9,881 bases of DNA, from NCBI GenBank assembly GCA_031418215.1, contig JANOXC010000126.1, forward strand, positions 1 to 9,881. Direction: 5' to 3'. Shown here piece after piece: positions 1-6,557 of this stretch. Below the pieces are notes generated by a model. That model had not been told where the DNA came from. It did not search any database and worked only from the letters and a program-made list of their open reading frames with translations. How positions within the stretch are numbered: the stretch's first letter is position 1; each line of letters starts with the position of its first letter. A program made the translations under genes and the position numbers. This DNA is from JANOXC01 sp031418215 (lineage in GTDB: Bacteria > Bacteroidota > Bacteroidia > AKYH767-A > OLB10).

Positions 1-333
1 GATTTACTAAAAGGTATCACTGTGGGCATACTCCTGGGCATATTTTACACATTACGTCATAGTTACCGTAACTCTCACTACATGAAAGAAACCGTAACAA
101 CAGAAAAAGGCCAAGAGGTCCATCATCTTGTTTTGGCTGAAGAAGTATCTTTTTTTAATAAAGCCAGTTTGATTAATCAATTAGACGAGATTCCCGCTAA
201 TTCAAAAGTGGTTATCGATTGCACGAACTCAAAGTCAATTGCTCATGATGTGGTTGAACTCATAAGAGATTACAGGACAAATGCCAAGCTTAAAAACATA
301 ACCGTTGAAACAATAAAATTTATTGAACCATAA
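1..333 (+). CDS. SulP-family anion transporter, C-terminal end with STAS domain (5' partial)
   Basis: The frame is open from base 1 to a TAA at 331-333, so only the last 110 residues are in the window. The first ~16 residues (DLLKGITVGILLGIFYTL) look like the end of a final membrane helix. The remainder is a short alpha/beta STAS-like domain, with the core strand VVIDCTNSKSIAHDVVELI resembling the STAS strand-loop-helix that ends SulP transporters. SulP proteins are inner-membrane carriers of sulfate, bicarbonate and related anions. The substrate cannot be read from this fragment, but a beta-carbonic anhydrase begins 36 bases downstream, which favours bicarbonate. This is an inference from context. 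The membrane domain lies outside the window. I am fairly sure of the family and unsure of the substrate. Confidence 0.8.
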   Translation, partial: DLLKGITVGILLGIFYTLRHSYRNSHYMKETVTTEKGQEVHHLVLAEEVSFFNKASLINQLDEIPANSKVVIDCTNSKSIAHDVVELIRDYRTNAKLKNITVETIKFIEP

Positions 334-369
334 TAAATATTTTAAATAACAATTAAAAACTAAAAAAAG

Positions 370-1041
370 ATGAAAACATTAACAAAAGAAATGCAAGCTT
401 CCATAACACCAAAAATGGCTTTGGAACTATTGGTAGATGGAAATAAAAGGTTTGTAAACAATTTAAAAGTAAACAGAAACCTGTTACAACAGGCCAATGA
501 AACATCTGACGGCCAGCACCCATTTGCCGTAATATTAAGCTGTATCGATAGTCGAACCTCAGCAGAGCTTATTTTTGATCAGGGATTGGGCGATGTATTT
601 AGCGTACGCATTGCCGGTAACATTATTAATGAAGATATCTTAGGGAGCATGGAGTTTGGATGCAAAGTAGCTGGGGCAAAAATCATTGTGGTTTTAGGTC
701 ATACAAAATGCGGCGCGGTAAAAGGAGCATGTGATCATGTTGAAATGGGTAATCTTACAGCATTGTTATCCAAAATAAGACCGGCAGTAGATGATGAATT
801 AACAACAAAAGAAAACCGCAATTCCGGCAATGGAGATTTTGTTGAAAAAGTTGCAACGCTCAATGTAAAAAGAACCGTTAAATCTATAATGGAACGCAGC
901 CCAATTTTAAAAGAGATGATTGAAAAAGGTGAATTAGGAATAGCAGGCGGCACGCATGACATAACAACAGGACAAGTTACCTTTTATTCGTACCCACTGG
1001 TAATGGAGCCGCTTCATAAAGATCAATTAAAATATGCTTAA
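370..1041 (+). CDS. beta-class carbonic anhydrase, cytosolic
   Basis: This 223-residue protein should catalyse reversible hydration of CO2 to bicarbonate with a zinc ion. The beta-class signature is complete: CIDSR at residues 58-62 (Cys58 zinc ligand, Asp60/Arg62 dyad) and GHTKCGAVKGA at 110-120 (His111 and Cys114 zinc ligands). There is no signal peptide, so it should be cytosolic. The N-terminal segment with LVDGNKRF (residues 21-28) is the usual helical arm of bacterial beta-CAs, and the length is normal. The ATG at 370 follows an A-rich stretch without a clear Shine-Dalgarno, which is common in Bacteroidota. It lies 36 bases after the SulP gene, probably in one operon, where it would equilibrate bicarbonate moved by the transporter. 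The next gene is a paralogue with the same motifs. Family assignment is secure; the physiological role is inferred. Confidence 0.95.
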   Translation: MKTLTKEMQASITPKMALELLVDGNKRFVNNLKVNRNLLQQANETSDGQHPFAVILSCIDSRTSAELIFDQGLGDVFSVRIAGNIINEDILGSMEFGCKVAGAKIIVVLGHTKCGAVKGACDHVEMGNLTALLSKIRPAVDDELTTKENRNSGNGDFVEKVATLNVKRTVKSIMERSPILKEMIEKGELGIAGGTHDITTGQVTFYSYPLVMEPLHKDQLKYA

Positions 1042-1167
1042 ACAAGCTTGCGGTATTTGTGCTTTCTTTCTTTTAACAACAGTTGTATTCATTTCAGAGT
1101 TATTAAAATAAACGGACAAGCCGAACACCGTTCTACAAATTAGGCACAATTTAAATATAATGAAAAA

Positions 1168-1917
1168 ATGAAAAAAAGTAATTTAAACATGGTAACACTT
1201 ATCCTTGCAACGGTAATTTTATATTCCTGTAATCAAGGTCCCAAAACGGAAGAAAAATCAACTACCATAAAAGAAGAAGTTAAACAAGTTATTACACATG
1301 TAATGACAAAAGAAGAACAAGCAAAACTAACTCCAGATGCTGTATTTCAAGAATTTATAGAAGGAAACAAACGTTTTAAAAGTGGTCAATCGATACCAAG
1401 AGATCTTAGTGAACAAGCAAGAAAGTCAGCTGTAGGACAGTTTCCAAAAGCAGTTGTATTGAGTTGTTTAGACAGCCGTGTGCCAGTAGAAGATGTTTTT
1501 GACCAAGGTTTGGGTGATATTTTTGTAGGTAGAGTGGCTGGTAATTTTATAAATGAAGACCTATTGGGCAGTTTGGAATTTGCCTGTAAGGTAGCCGGTG
1601 CAAAATTAATTTTAGTGATGGGACATCAACATTGTGGAGCAGTGAAAGGTGCAATAGACGATGTGAAACTTGGAAATATCACGGCTATGCTTACCAAAAT
1701 AAAACCTGCTGTTAAAATGAGCCAAGATTTTCCGGGCGAAAAAACCTCATCAAATGAACTATTTGTAAGGCACGTTTCAGAAAACAATGTAAAGTATGCA
1801 CTGCAACAAATTCGTGAAAAAAGTCCAATATTAAAAGAAATGGAAGATAAAGGCGAAATTAAAATTGCAGGGGTTTTTTATCGCTTAACAGACGGAACAC
1901 TAGAATTAGTTAAGTAG
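1168..1917 (+). CDS. beta-class carbonic anhydrase, predicted periplasmic lipoprotein
   Basis: This 249-residue paralogue of the upstream enzyme carries the same catalytic set: CLDSR at 100-104 (Cys100, Asp102, Arg104) and GHQHCGAVKGA at 152-162 (His153, Cys156). It differs at the N-terminus. A basic start and hydrophobic stretch (residues 9-20) lead to LYSC with Cys21, a lipobox-like site for lipid attachment, followed by a Lys/Glu-rich linker to about residue 50. The Tyr before Ser is slightly off the usual lipobox. It should act in the periplasm, tethered to a membrane. There is no obvious acidic surface-export signal after the Cys. An upstream ATG at 1160 opens a two-lysine mini-ORF that ends in a TGA overlapping the true ATG at 1168 (ATGA), so the start may be influenced by local reinitiation. 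The stop TAG shares its last base with the next gene's GTG. Confidence 0.93.
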   Translation: MKKSNLNMVTLILATVILYSCNQGPKTEEKSTTIKEEVKQVITHVMTKEEQAKLTPDAVFQEFIEGNKRFKSGQSIPRDLSEQARKSAVGQFPKAVVLSCLDSRVPVEDVFDQGLGDIFVGRVAGNFINEDLLGSLEFACKVAGAKLILVMGHQHCGAVKGAIDDVKLGNITAMLTKIKPAVKMSQDFPGEKTSSNELFVRHVSENNVKYALQQIREKSPILKEMEDKGEIKIAGVFYRLTDGTLELVK

Positions 1918-2699
1918 TGAAGTATAAAAAAGGCATCATTTTTTGTTTTTTTTTGTTCGTATGTTTTAACAATACATTTGGACAAAACAACCGTAAAAAT
2001 ACTAACAACAGCATCGGTTGGTACAACTATTTTGGAACATTTAAAGTTTCTCAAAAATTTGGTATTCATACAGAATATCAATTTCGCAGAAACGAAATAA
2101 TTACGGAGTGGCAACAAAGTTTGTTGCGTTTGGGAGTGAATTATCAACTGAGCCCTAAAATACAATTAAGACTTGGATATGCTTGGATAGAAACATATCC
2201 TTACGGAAAAATACCTATTAATGGAATGGGAAAAGATTTTACGGAGCATCGTTTATTTCAAATGGTAACCATAACCGATAAGATTTCCATCGTGGATTTA
2301 TCACATCGTTTTATGCTAGAACAACGTTGGGTTGGAAGATACTCAAACGCAAATCTGACAAGTGAAGATGAATTTCCATTATTGAATAGATTTAGATATA
2401 TGTTTCGTTTGCAAATACCATTAAAAGGCAAAGAGATAAAAGACAAAACACCATACTTTGCCATTTACGATGAAATTTTTATAGGCTTTGGAAACAAGGT
2501 AAATGCCAATGTTTTTGACCAAAATAGAATTGGACTTTTATTAGGTTATCGCTATAATAAAAATTTCAGAATTGAAGCAGGGTATCTCAACCAAACCTTA
2601 CAATATGGCAGACAAATAAGTGGACAAAATGTATTTCAAAACAACAACGGATTTATAATAAATACCAATATTAATTTTGATTTAACAACGAAAAAATAA
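1917..2699 (+). CDS. DUF2490 family outer-membrane beta-barrel protein
   Basis: This 260-residue protein has a signal peptide (hydrophobic residues 7-17, likely cleavage after Phe21-Gly22, before Gln23). The mature part is rich in alternating aromatic/polar strands. It includes the DUF2490 hallmarks: a Trp-Tyr-x-Tyr opening near residue 35, a QQSLLRLGVNYQLSPK strand pair, an EHRLFQ segment and an LEQRW strand. DUF2490 proteins are predicted outer-membrane barrels of unknown function. The start is GTG at 1917: the in-frame triplet at 1911 is a stop and no ATG occurs before the signal peptide, so GTG is nearly forced. It overlaps the carbonic anhydrase stop by one base (TAGTG), which implies translational coupling and membership of the same operon. 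A role as an outer-membrane route or partner for the carbon-handling genes is only a guess from this linkage. Confidence 0.85.
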   Translation: MKYKKGIIFCFFLFVCFNNTFGQNNRKNTNNSIGWYNYFGTFKVSQKFGIHTEYQFRRNEIITEWQQSLLRLGVNYQLSPKIQLRLGYAWIETYPYGKIPINGMGKDFTEHRLFQMVTITDKISIVDLSHRFMLEQRWVGRYSNANLTSEDEFPLLNRFRYMFRLQIPLKGKEIKDKTPYFAIYDEIFIGFGNKVNANVFDQNRIGLLLGYRYNKNFRIEAGYLNQTLQYGRQISGQNVFQNNNGFIINTNINFDLTTKK

Positions 2700-2701
2700 A
2701 A

Positions 2702-2738
2702 ACTGCCACCAACATCGGTTAGGTAATATGGTGGCAGT
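2702..2738 (+). terminator. hairpin after the carbonic anhydrase operon, possible terminator
   Basis: ACTGCCACC (2702-2710) pairs perfectly with GGTGGCAGT (2730-2738) across a 19-nt loop, starting 3 bases after the DUF2490 stop. A second small palindrome, CCTTT/AAAGG (2743-2754), follows and is trailed by TTTT. There is no long U-tract directly after the main stem, so intrinsic termination is plausible but not certain. It could instead protect the mRNA 3' end. Confidence 0.45.
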
Positions 2739-2877
2739 AGTGCCTTTCTAAAGGTTTTCCGGTTATTCTTCTAAAGGATTAAACGCACATGTATTTTATT
2801 TTTCATTAAGCTATTATTTTTAAAAAAACGGAAAAATTAATTCCCCGCCCTGCATTAATTATTACTACGAAAATAAA

Positions 2878-4061
2878 TCAGAACGGATATCCAATGGCAA
2901 TATTCCAAACGCTGTTCTCATTCCGCGAGTAGCCACTCCAGAAATCAATATTGTCTACCACCCATCTGTCTCCTTCAGGCAAATATGGTTTTCTTAATGG
3001 GAATGCCACATCAAAACGAACTACGATAAAAGTAAAATCAAAACGAAAACCCACTCCTATTCCCATTGCAAACTCCGATATAAAAGTTTTAGAGTGAAAC
3101 TTTCCACCGACTCTTTGTGGATCCTCATTTACTAACCAAATGTTTCCTGCATCTACAAATAATGCACCCTTGAAAGCTTTATATATATCAAAACGGTATT
3201 CAGCATTCGTTTCGATTTTAATATAACCAGCCTGGTCAATAAAAATATCACTCACGCTGTCGGGAGGAACATAAGTGCCCGGCCCAATGGACCTTGCAAT
3301 GAAAGACCTGACACTGTTAGTACCTCCTACAAAGTATTATCTGACGTAAGGCATCGTTGTTGAATTTCCATAAGGAAATCCCACAGCGGTAATTAGCCGA
3401 AACGCAACAAGGCTTTTGTTGGATGTAGCATAGTTATAGCGCATCTCATTCCTCAACCTGACAAATTGGGAATAGGGAAGTCCTAACAACATATGCTAAT
3501 CTGCTGATGATGGTCTTGATCCCTCAGCAATTGATGAGAATACACTGGCCAGATTTCCTGCAAGGTCAATTGATTCACTGATGTAAAAACTATGTCTTTT
3601 GTTATAAAGCAAAGCCCCGCTTTTCACAAATTGATAACTGCAACCAATTATAAACTGTTCTTCAAAACTCTTCCGTACAGTAGGGTTTTCATTGAGAAAA
3701 TCCTCAAATTCAGCCGTTGAGTTAGCGAGGTTGGTGTAACTGACTTCTGCAGGTGTTAAGGTGTGCGTAACTTGCTCATTGGGTTTCCAGAAATAAGCCA
3801 ACGATGTATTGAAAGAACTCAACTGATACAAATTTACCCTTGAAAAAATGCCTATGCCTGCTCCAGGTATTGTTTTTGGAACATAGGTTTTTGAAGACTT
3901 ATACTTGTAATTAAATGGAAAGAATTTTGGAATCGTATAATTTCCGTCAAGGGTTAAGGAGTAAGAGGTCTCGCCTTTTGAGTCACCACTGACTTGTGTT
4001 TCAAACTTACCGCCTAATGTAACAGATAATAATTCAGCTCCTTTGAAAACATTCCTATTTT
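2878..4061 (-). pseudogene. BamA/TamA-like (Omp85) outer-membrane protein, C-terminal barrel half, two internal stops
   Basis: Read on the minus strand from the IS edge (4061) to TGA at 2878-2880, one frame stays aligned to the C-terminal barrel of a Bacteroidota BamA/TamA-type protein. It opens with NRNVFKGAELLSVTLGGKFE. It later contains YFVGGTNSVRSF, ARSIGPGTYVPPDS and FKGALFVDAGNIW, all typical of Omp85 barrels, and it closes with IAIGYPF, a terminal-Phe strand of the kind recognised by the BAM machinery. Two in-frame stops interrupt it: TAG at 3496-3498, and TAA at 3337-3339 exactly where homologues usually read Gln before YFVGG (CAA to TAA). No frameshift was found. The POTRA/N-terminal half is missing: the frame ends at the IS inverted repeat, and nothing Omp85-like lies on the far side. 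Pieces 2878-3255 and 3496-3831 may be called as separate short ORFs but belong to this one gene. It is almost certainly non-functional. Confidence 0.85.
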
Positions 4062-4085
4062 CACTAGTGTCAGGTTAAAGATATA
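4062..4085 (+). repeat. left terminal inverted repeat of the IS4-family element
   Basis: CACTAGTGTC, then a two-base mismatch, GTTAAA, another two-base mismatch, and TATA match the reverse complement of 5342-5365 at 20 of 24 positions. The gene-disrupting junction is at its outer edge. Confidence 0.8.
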
Positions 4086-4182
4086 AAACGTTCTTTGAAA
4101 TGCTTGATAGTGTTAGGTTTTGGGTTAATTTAAGTCAGTGACGATTTGAATTCGATTTGTGATTAATGGTTCATATTTGGCT

Positions 4183-5352
4183 ATGAATCAAGGGCAATTT
4201 GTTTTCACTCAAGTATCCTCATTTCTTCCTCAGCATGTATTTGACAGGTTGGTCATTAAGTATGACGGGACCCTAAATGTTCGTCATTTTACCTGCTGGA
4301 ATCAAATGATGACGATGATCTACGGACAATTAAGTAATCGCGAGAGTTTACGCGATCTTTTTCTTACAATTAACGCACATCCTTTAAAACTGTATCATTT
4401 AGGTTTTGGCAAAGGTGTATCTAAAGGCAATTTGGCATCTGCAAATGAGCTAAGGTCGTTTAGAATTTATGAAGAATTTGCGAATCACTTGATAGAAGAA
4501 GCTCGCAGGATTTGCGTTCATGATGAGAAGGAATTTTGATTTTCAAATTCAGTTTATGTTTTTGATTCAACTAAAATAGATCTATGCTTGAATACATTTT
4601 GTTGGGCGACATTTAGAAAGGCAAAAGGTGCCGTCAAGCTGCACACTCAATATGATGTCAGGACTTCAATCCCGACTTTTATGGAAGTAACAGCAGCAGC
4701 AATGCATGATGTAAATGCAATGGATATGATAACCTATGAAAAAAGTAGCTTTTATATATTTGATAGAGGTTATCTTGATTATGAAAGACTATACTTCATT
4801 CATCGTTCCCTTGCTTTCTTTGTGATACGTGCTAAAAACAACTTGAAATTTAAACGCATATACTCAAATAAAATTAACAAGAAAACCGGAGTCAAATGTG
4901 ACCAAGTTGGAGAATTAATGGGGTTTTATTCTTTACAGGGGTATCCTGAAAAAATACGTCGAGTGAAGTATTATGATAACGATCAAGATAGGACATTTAT
5001 ATTCCTCACGAACAATTTGAATTTAACACTTGAAGAAATAGCCGCACTATATAAACACCGATGGAAAATAGAACTCTTCTTTAAATGGATAAAACAACAT
5101 CTTAGAATTACTGAATTCTGGTGAAGAACAGAAAATGCTGTCAAGACTCAGGTCTATATCGCTGTCATAACATACACATTGATAGCTTTAATAAAACAGA
5201 AACTAAAATCCGAATATTCAACCTATGAAATATTACAAATTTTGGGAGTATCACTTTTAGATAAAACACCAATAAATGAACTACTTACGAAACCTAATGA
5301 ACAAGAAATCAAAGAACATTTATGTAATCAATTGAAAATCTTATACTTTTAA
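4183..5352 (+). pseudogene. IS4-family transposase (DUF4372 + DDE), interrupted by two in-frame TGA codons
   Basis: One frame of 389 codons runs from ATG 4183 (MNQGQFVFTQVSSFLP) to TAA 5350-5352, which lies inside the right inverted repeat. Residues ~1-75 match the DUF4372 N-terminal domain (VRHFTCWNQMMTMIYGQLSN). The catalytic part has Asp128 (VYVFDST), Asp194 (YIFDRG) and Glu297. The last sits in a perfect IS4 YREK signature, Y-x2-R-x3-E-x6-K, within YKHRWKIELFFKWIK. The C-terminal segment (STYEILQILGVSLLDKTP) is typical of the group. TGA interrupts the frame at 4537-4539, nine residues before the first catalytic Asp, and at 5122-5124, where relatives usually have Gly after FW. No frameshift is present. 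Gene callers would see 4183-4539 and about 4588-5124 as two ORFs. Transposases of this type cut and paste the element as DNA; this copy should give no full-length product. Confidence 0.88.
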
Positions 5353-5365
5353 CAGGACACTAGTG
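5342..5365 (-). repeat. right terminal inverted repeat of the IS4-family element
   Basis: The block ends in GACACTAGTG and is the partner of 4062-4085. It contains the transposase TAA stop (5350-5352), consistent with the compact layout of IS elements. Confidence 0.8.
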
Positions 5366-5550
5366 ACTTTTTTCAACAAATAATTGAGTTAAAAGCAACT
5401 AATAAAATAGACTAGAAAATAGAAATATTAAAATATGATTAAAGAATTGCATTGGTGAAAAAACCAACGACTATCGTCCTAATAAATTGTAGATAATGGC
5501 TGCAATTTTTTTAATAAGGATGCTGTATTTTGCTGATTGTTAATAAATTT
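5366..5550. other. non-coding spacer between IS and barrel gene
   Basis: This is AT-rich sequence with no supported gene. I looked here for the missing BamA-like N-terminal half on the minus strand: the frame reaches a stop within about 10 codons and shows no Omp85 motif. A weak 5-bp hairpin (TTGGT/ACCAA, 5452-5467) is present without terminator context. Confidence 0.5.
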
Positions 5551-5574
5551 TCAGAAATGAATTTTCAATCCTAA

Positions 5575-6117
5575 TTATAGGTAGCGATTGTTCCAACCAT
5601 TATCAACTTCAAGCAAACCCCAGTAATAGCGGGCTTCAATGGTTACCATAACGATATTTAACCCAACACCAGCATCTGCAGCGACATCAAATACAGCTGA
5701 CTTGCTATCTGTATCGCGGGTTATTGATTCTCCATTTACTGTCAGTTTTTCAGCAATTCTGAAATTGGCATTCAGTCCGGCCAAACCAACAAACGGTCCT
5801 AATTTTAAAACCACTTGTAAAGGCGCCGACAAGTAGTACAATTCCAATTTTGAAGTATCTGTTTGGTTAGCACCTGTAGCCATTAATTCCAATCCTGTTT
5901 CTAAATGCACAATAGGCGCCCTGCCGATTTTTCTGACGTAACCAATATATCCACGCTCCAGCATCTCATTAGATGTTTTTGCGCTGTTTACCATGTCTGA
6001 TTTTAAATAACCAAACCTTATACTATTGGGCAGGTCAAGAACACGGCCTTTGTCGGCTTGTGCAAAACAATAGCAACTGAAAATACATAAGCTAGTTGTC
6101 AGGATAATTTTAAACAT
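5575..6117 (-). CDS. secreted outer-membrane beta-barrel (porin-like) protein, probably C-terminally truncated
   Basis: This 180-residue product begins with a signal peptide (MFKIILTTSLCIFSCYCFAQ, likely cleaved after Ala19). The rest alternates short amphipathic strands (IRFGYLKS, HLETGLELMATGA, LYYLSAPLQVVLKLG, FVGLAGLNANFRI, DAGVGLNIVMVTIEARYYWGL), the pattern of small Bacteroidota outer-membrane barrels of the PF13568/OMP_b-brl type. It stops at TAA (5575-5577) after NNRYL. The same frame then reads LGLKIHF and a TGA at 5551-5553. NRYLQLGLKIHF would be a normal closing strand ending in Phe, so the TAA looks like a Gln codon turned into stop. Loss of the last strand would probably hurt membrane assembly. 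It is transcribed away from the methyltransferase gene; a candidate promoter lies at 6198-6226. Function is unknown and no ligand-binding motif is visible. Confidence 0.7.
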   Translation of the reverse strand: MFKIILTTSLCIFSCYCFAQADKGRVLDLPNSIRFGYLKSDMVNSAKTSNEMLERGYIGYVRKIGRAPIVHLETGLELMATGANQTDTSKLELYYLSAPLQVVLKLGPFVGLAGLNANFRIAEKLTVNGESITRDTDSKSAVFDVAADAGVGLNIVMVTIEARYYWGLLEVDNGWNNRYL

Positions 6118-6197
6118 GGTGCTTTTTATATATAACTATATACTGCGAAGATCGTTTATTATATTTTACAACATTTCAATTGACTTACAATAATATT

Positions 6198-6226
6198 CAA
6201 AGATATCGGGTTCAATTTATCCCAAA
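6198..6226 (-). promoter_or_regulatory. candidate promoter for the barrel gene
   Basis: On the minus strand TATCTTTG (6205-6198) matches the Bacteroidetes -7 consensus TANNTTTG, with TTTG (6226-6223) upstream at 17-base spacing. That is a little shorter than the usual 19-21. It lies about 80 bases before the ATG at 6117. Confidence 0.4.
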
Positions 6227-6347
6227 AATCAAGCAGATTTAAGAAAAAGTTATGGTCTTGATATAAACCTGGTTTGTCCGGTTATATTATGCTTCTTTTA
6301 CTAGTTTTGTCATTCAATATTAATTAATTAAATATTAATGAATTTAA

Positions 6348-6430
6348 AGGTCAAATCTTCAAGAATGATTATTTCCTTGGTTATAAACAGATTATTTGTC
6401 ATTCTCTTCCTATTCTTATAGATTTGACCT
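6348..6430. repeat. long-range inverted repeat upstream of the methyltransferase gene
   Basis: AGGTCAAATCT (6348-6358) is the exact reverse complement of AGATTTGACCT (6420-6430). Just inside, after a 2x2 internal loop, AAGAAT (6361-6366) pairs with ATTCTT (6412-6417). The right arm contains the -7 element of the plus-strand promoter. It could be a pair of operator half-sites looping DNA, or a relic of a small inverted-repeat element. Confidence 0.55.
6395..6426 (+). promoter_or_regulatory. Bacteroidetes-type promoter upstream of the methyltransferase gene
   Basis: TTTG (6395-6398), 20 bases, then TAGATTTG (6419-6426) match the -33 TTTG and -7 TANNTTTG consensus of the primary sigma factor in this phylum, at the standard spacing. 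Transcription would start near 6433, leaving a leader of about 125 bases before the ATG at 6558. Confidence 0.6.
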
Positions 6431-6557
6431 ATTGAAAACAGGTTGGTCATTTCGACTTTATTTCAAATCTTAAACTTTAATTGCTATTTCCAATAAATAA
6501 TATTACTCCTATTTTATTAATCAATTAGTAACCTAAACATCAAATATAAAATAACAA

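Larger units (their letters stand above)
4062..5365 (+). mobile_element. IS4-family insertion sequence (DUF4372 type), about 1.3 kb
   Basis: The element is bounded by imperfect terminal inverted repeats (20 of 24 positions match) and contains one transposase frame that nearly fills it. Both ends show the palindrome CACTAGTG followed inward by TC and a GTTAAA block. Because CACTAGTG is its own reverse complement, it is ambiguous whether it belongs to the element or is an 8-bp target duplication. The bases outside it (CCTATTTT on the left, ACTTTTTT on the right) do not match. The left end cuts a BamA-like gene whose missing part does not resume on the right, so the element sits at a deletion or rearrangement junction and not in a simple insertion. 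The transposase has two in-frame TGA codons, so this copy is probably immobile on its own. Confidence 0.85.
6118..6557. other. 440-base divergent intergenic region
   Basis: No protein-coding gene is supported here. The stretch separates the minus-strand barrel gene from the plus-strand methyltransferase gene. It holds a candidate minus-strand promoter (6198-6226), a good plus-strand promoter (6395-6426) and an 11-bp perfect inverted repeat with 61-base spacing (6348-6430). A second TANNTTTG match, TAGTTTTG at 6302-6309, has its nearest upstream TTTG 25 bases away, which is too far for a confident call. The rest is AT-rich (for example 6321-6340) with nothing else recognised. Confidence 0.6.

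Noticed and set aside
1878..2165. 95-codon open frame on the minus strand
   Set aside because: It is the antisense shadow of the DUF2490 gene and the end of the carbonic anhydrase. It has no recognisable domain and overlaps well-supported genes.
5452..5467. TTGGT/ACCAA hairpin as terminator for the minus-strand barrel gene
   Set aside because: The stem is only 5 bp, the T-run is in the loop and not after the stem, and it lies about 85 bases past the gene.
5366..5550. Continuation of the BamA-like gene to the right of the IS
   Set aside because: The minus-strand frame stops within about 10 codons and carries no Omp85 motif. The other minus-strand frames were not examined in detail, but no Omp85 motif was noticed.
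2878..6117. Alternative genetic code (TAA/TAG as Gln, or TGA as Gly)
   Set aside because: Neighbouring intact genes end at TAA (331, 1039, 2697) and TAG (1915), and the barrel frames end at TGA. All three codons work as stops in this window, so loss of function is simpler.
6302..6309. TAGTTTTG as a second plus-strand promoter -7 element
   Set aside because: The nearest upstream TTTG is 25 bases away, outside the usual spacing, and a better-placed promoter exists at 6395-6426.
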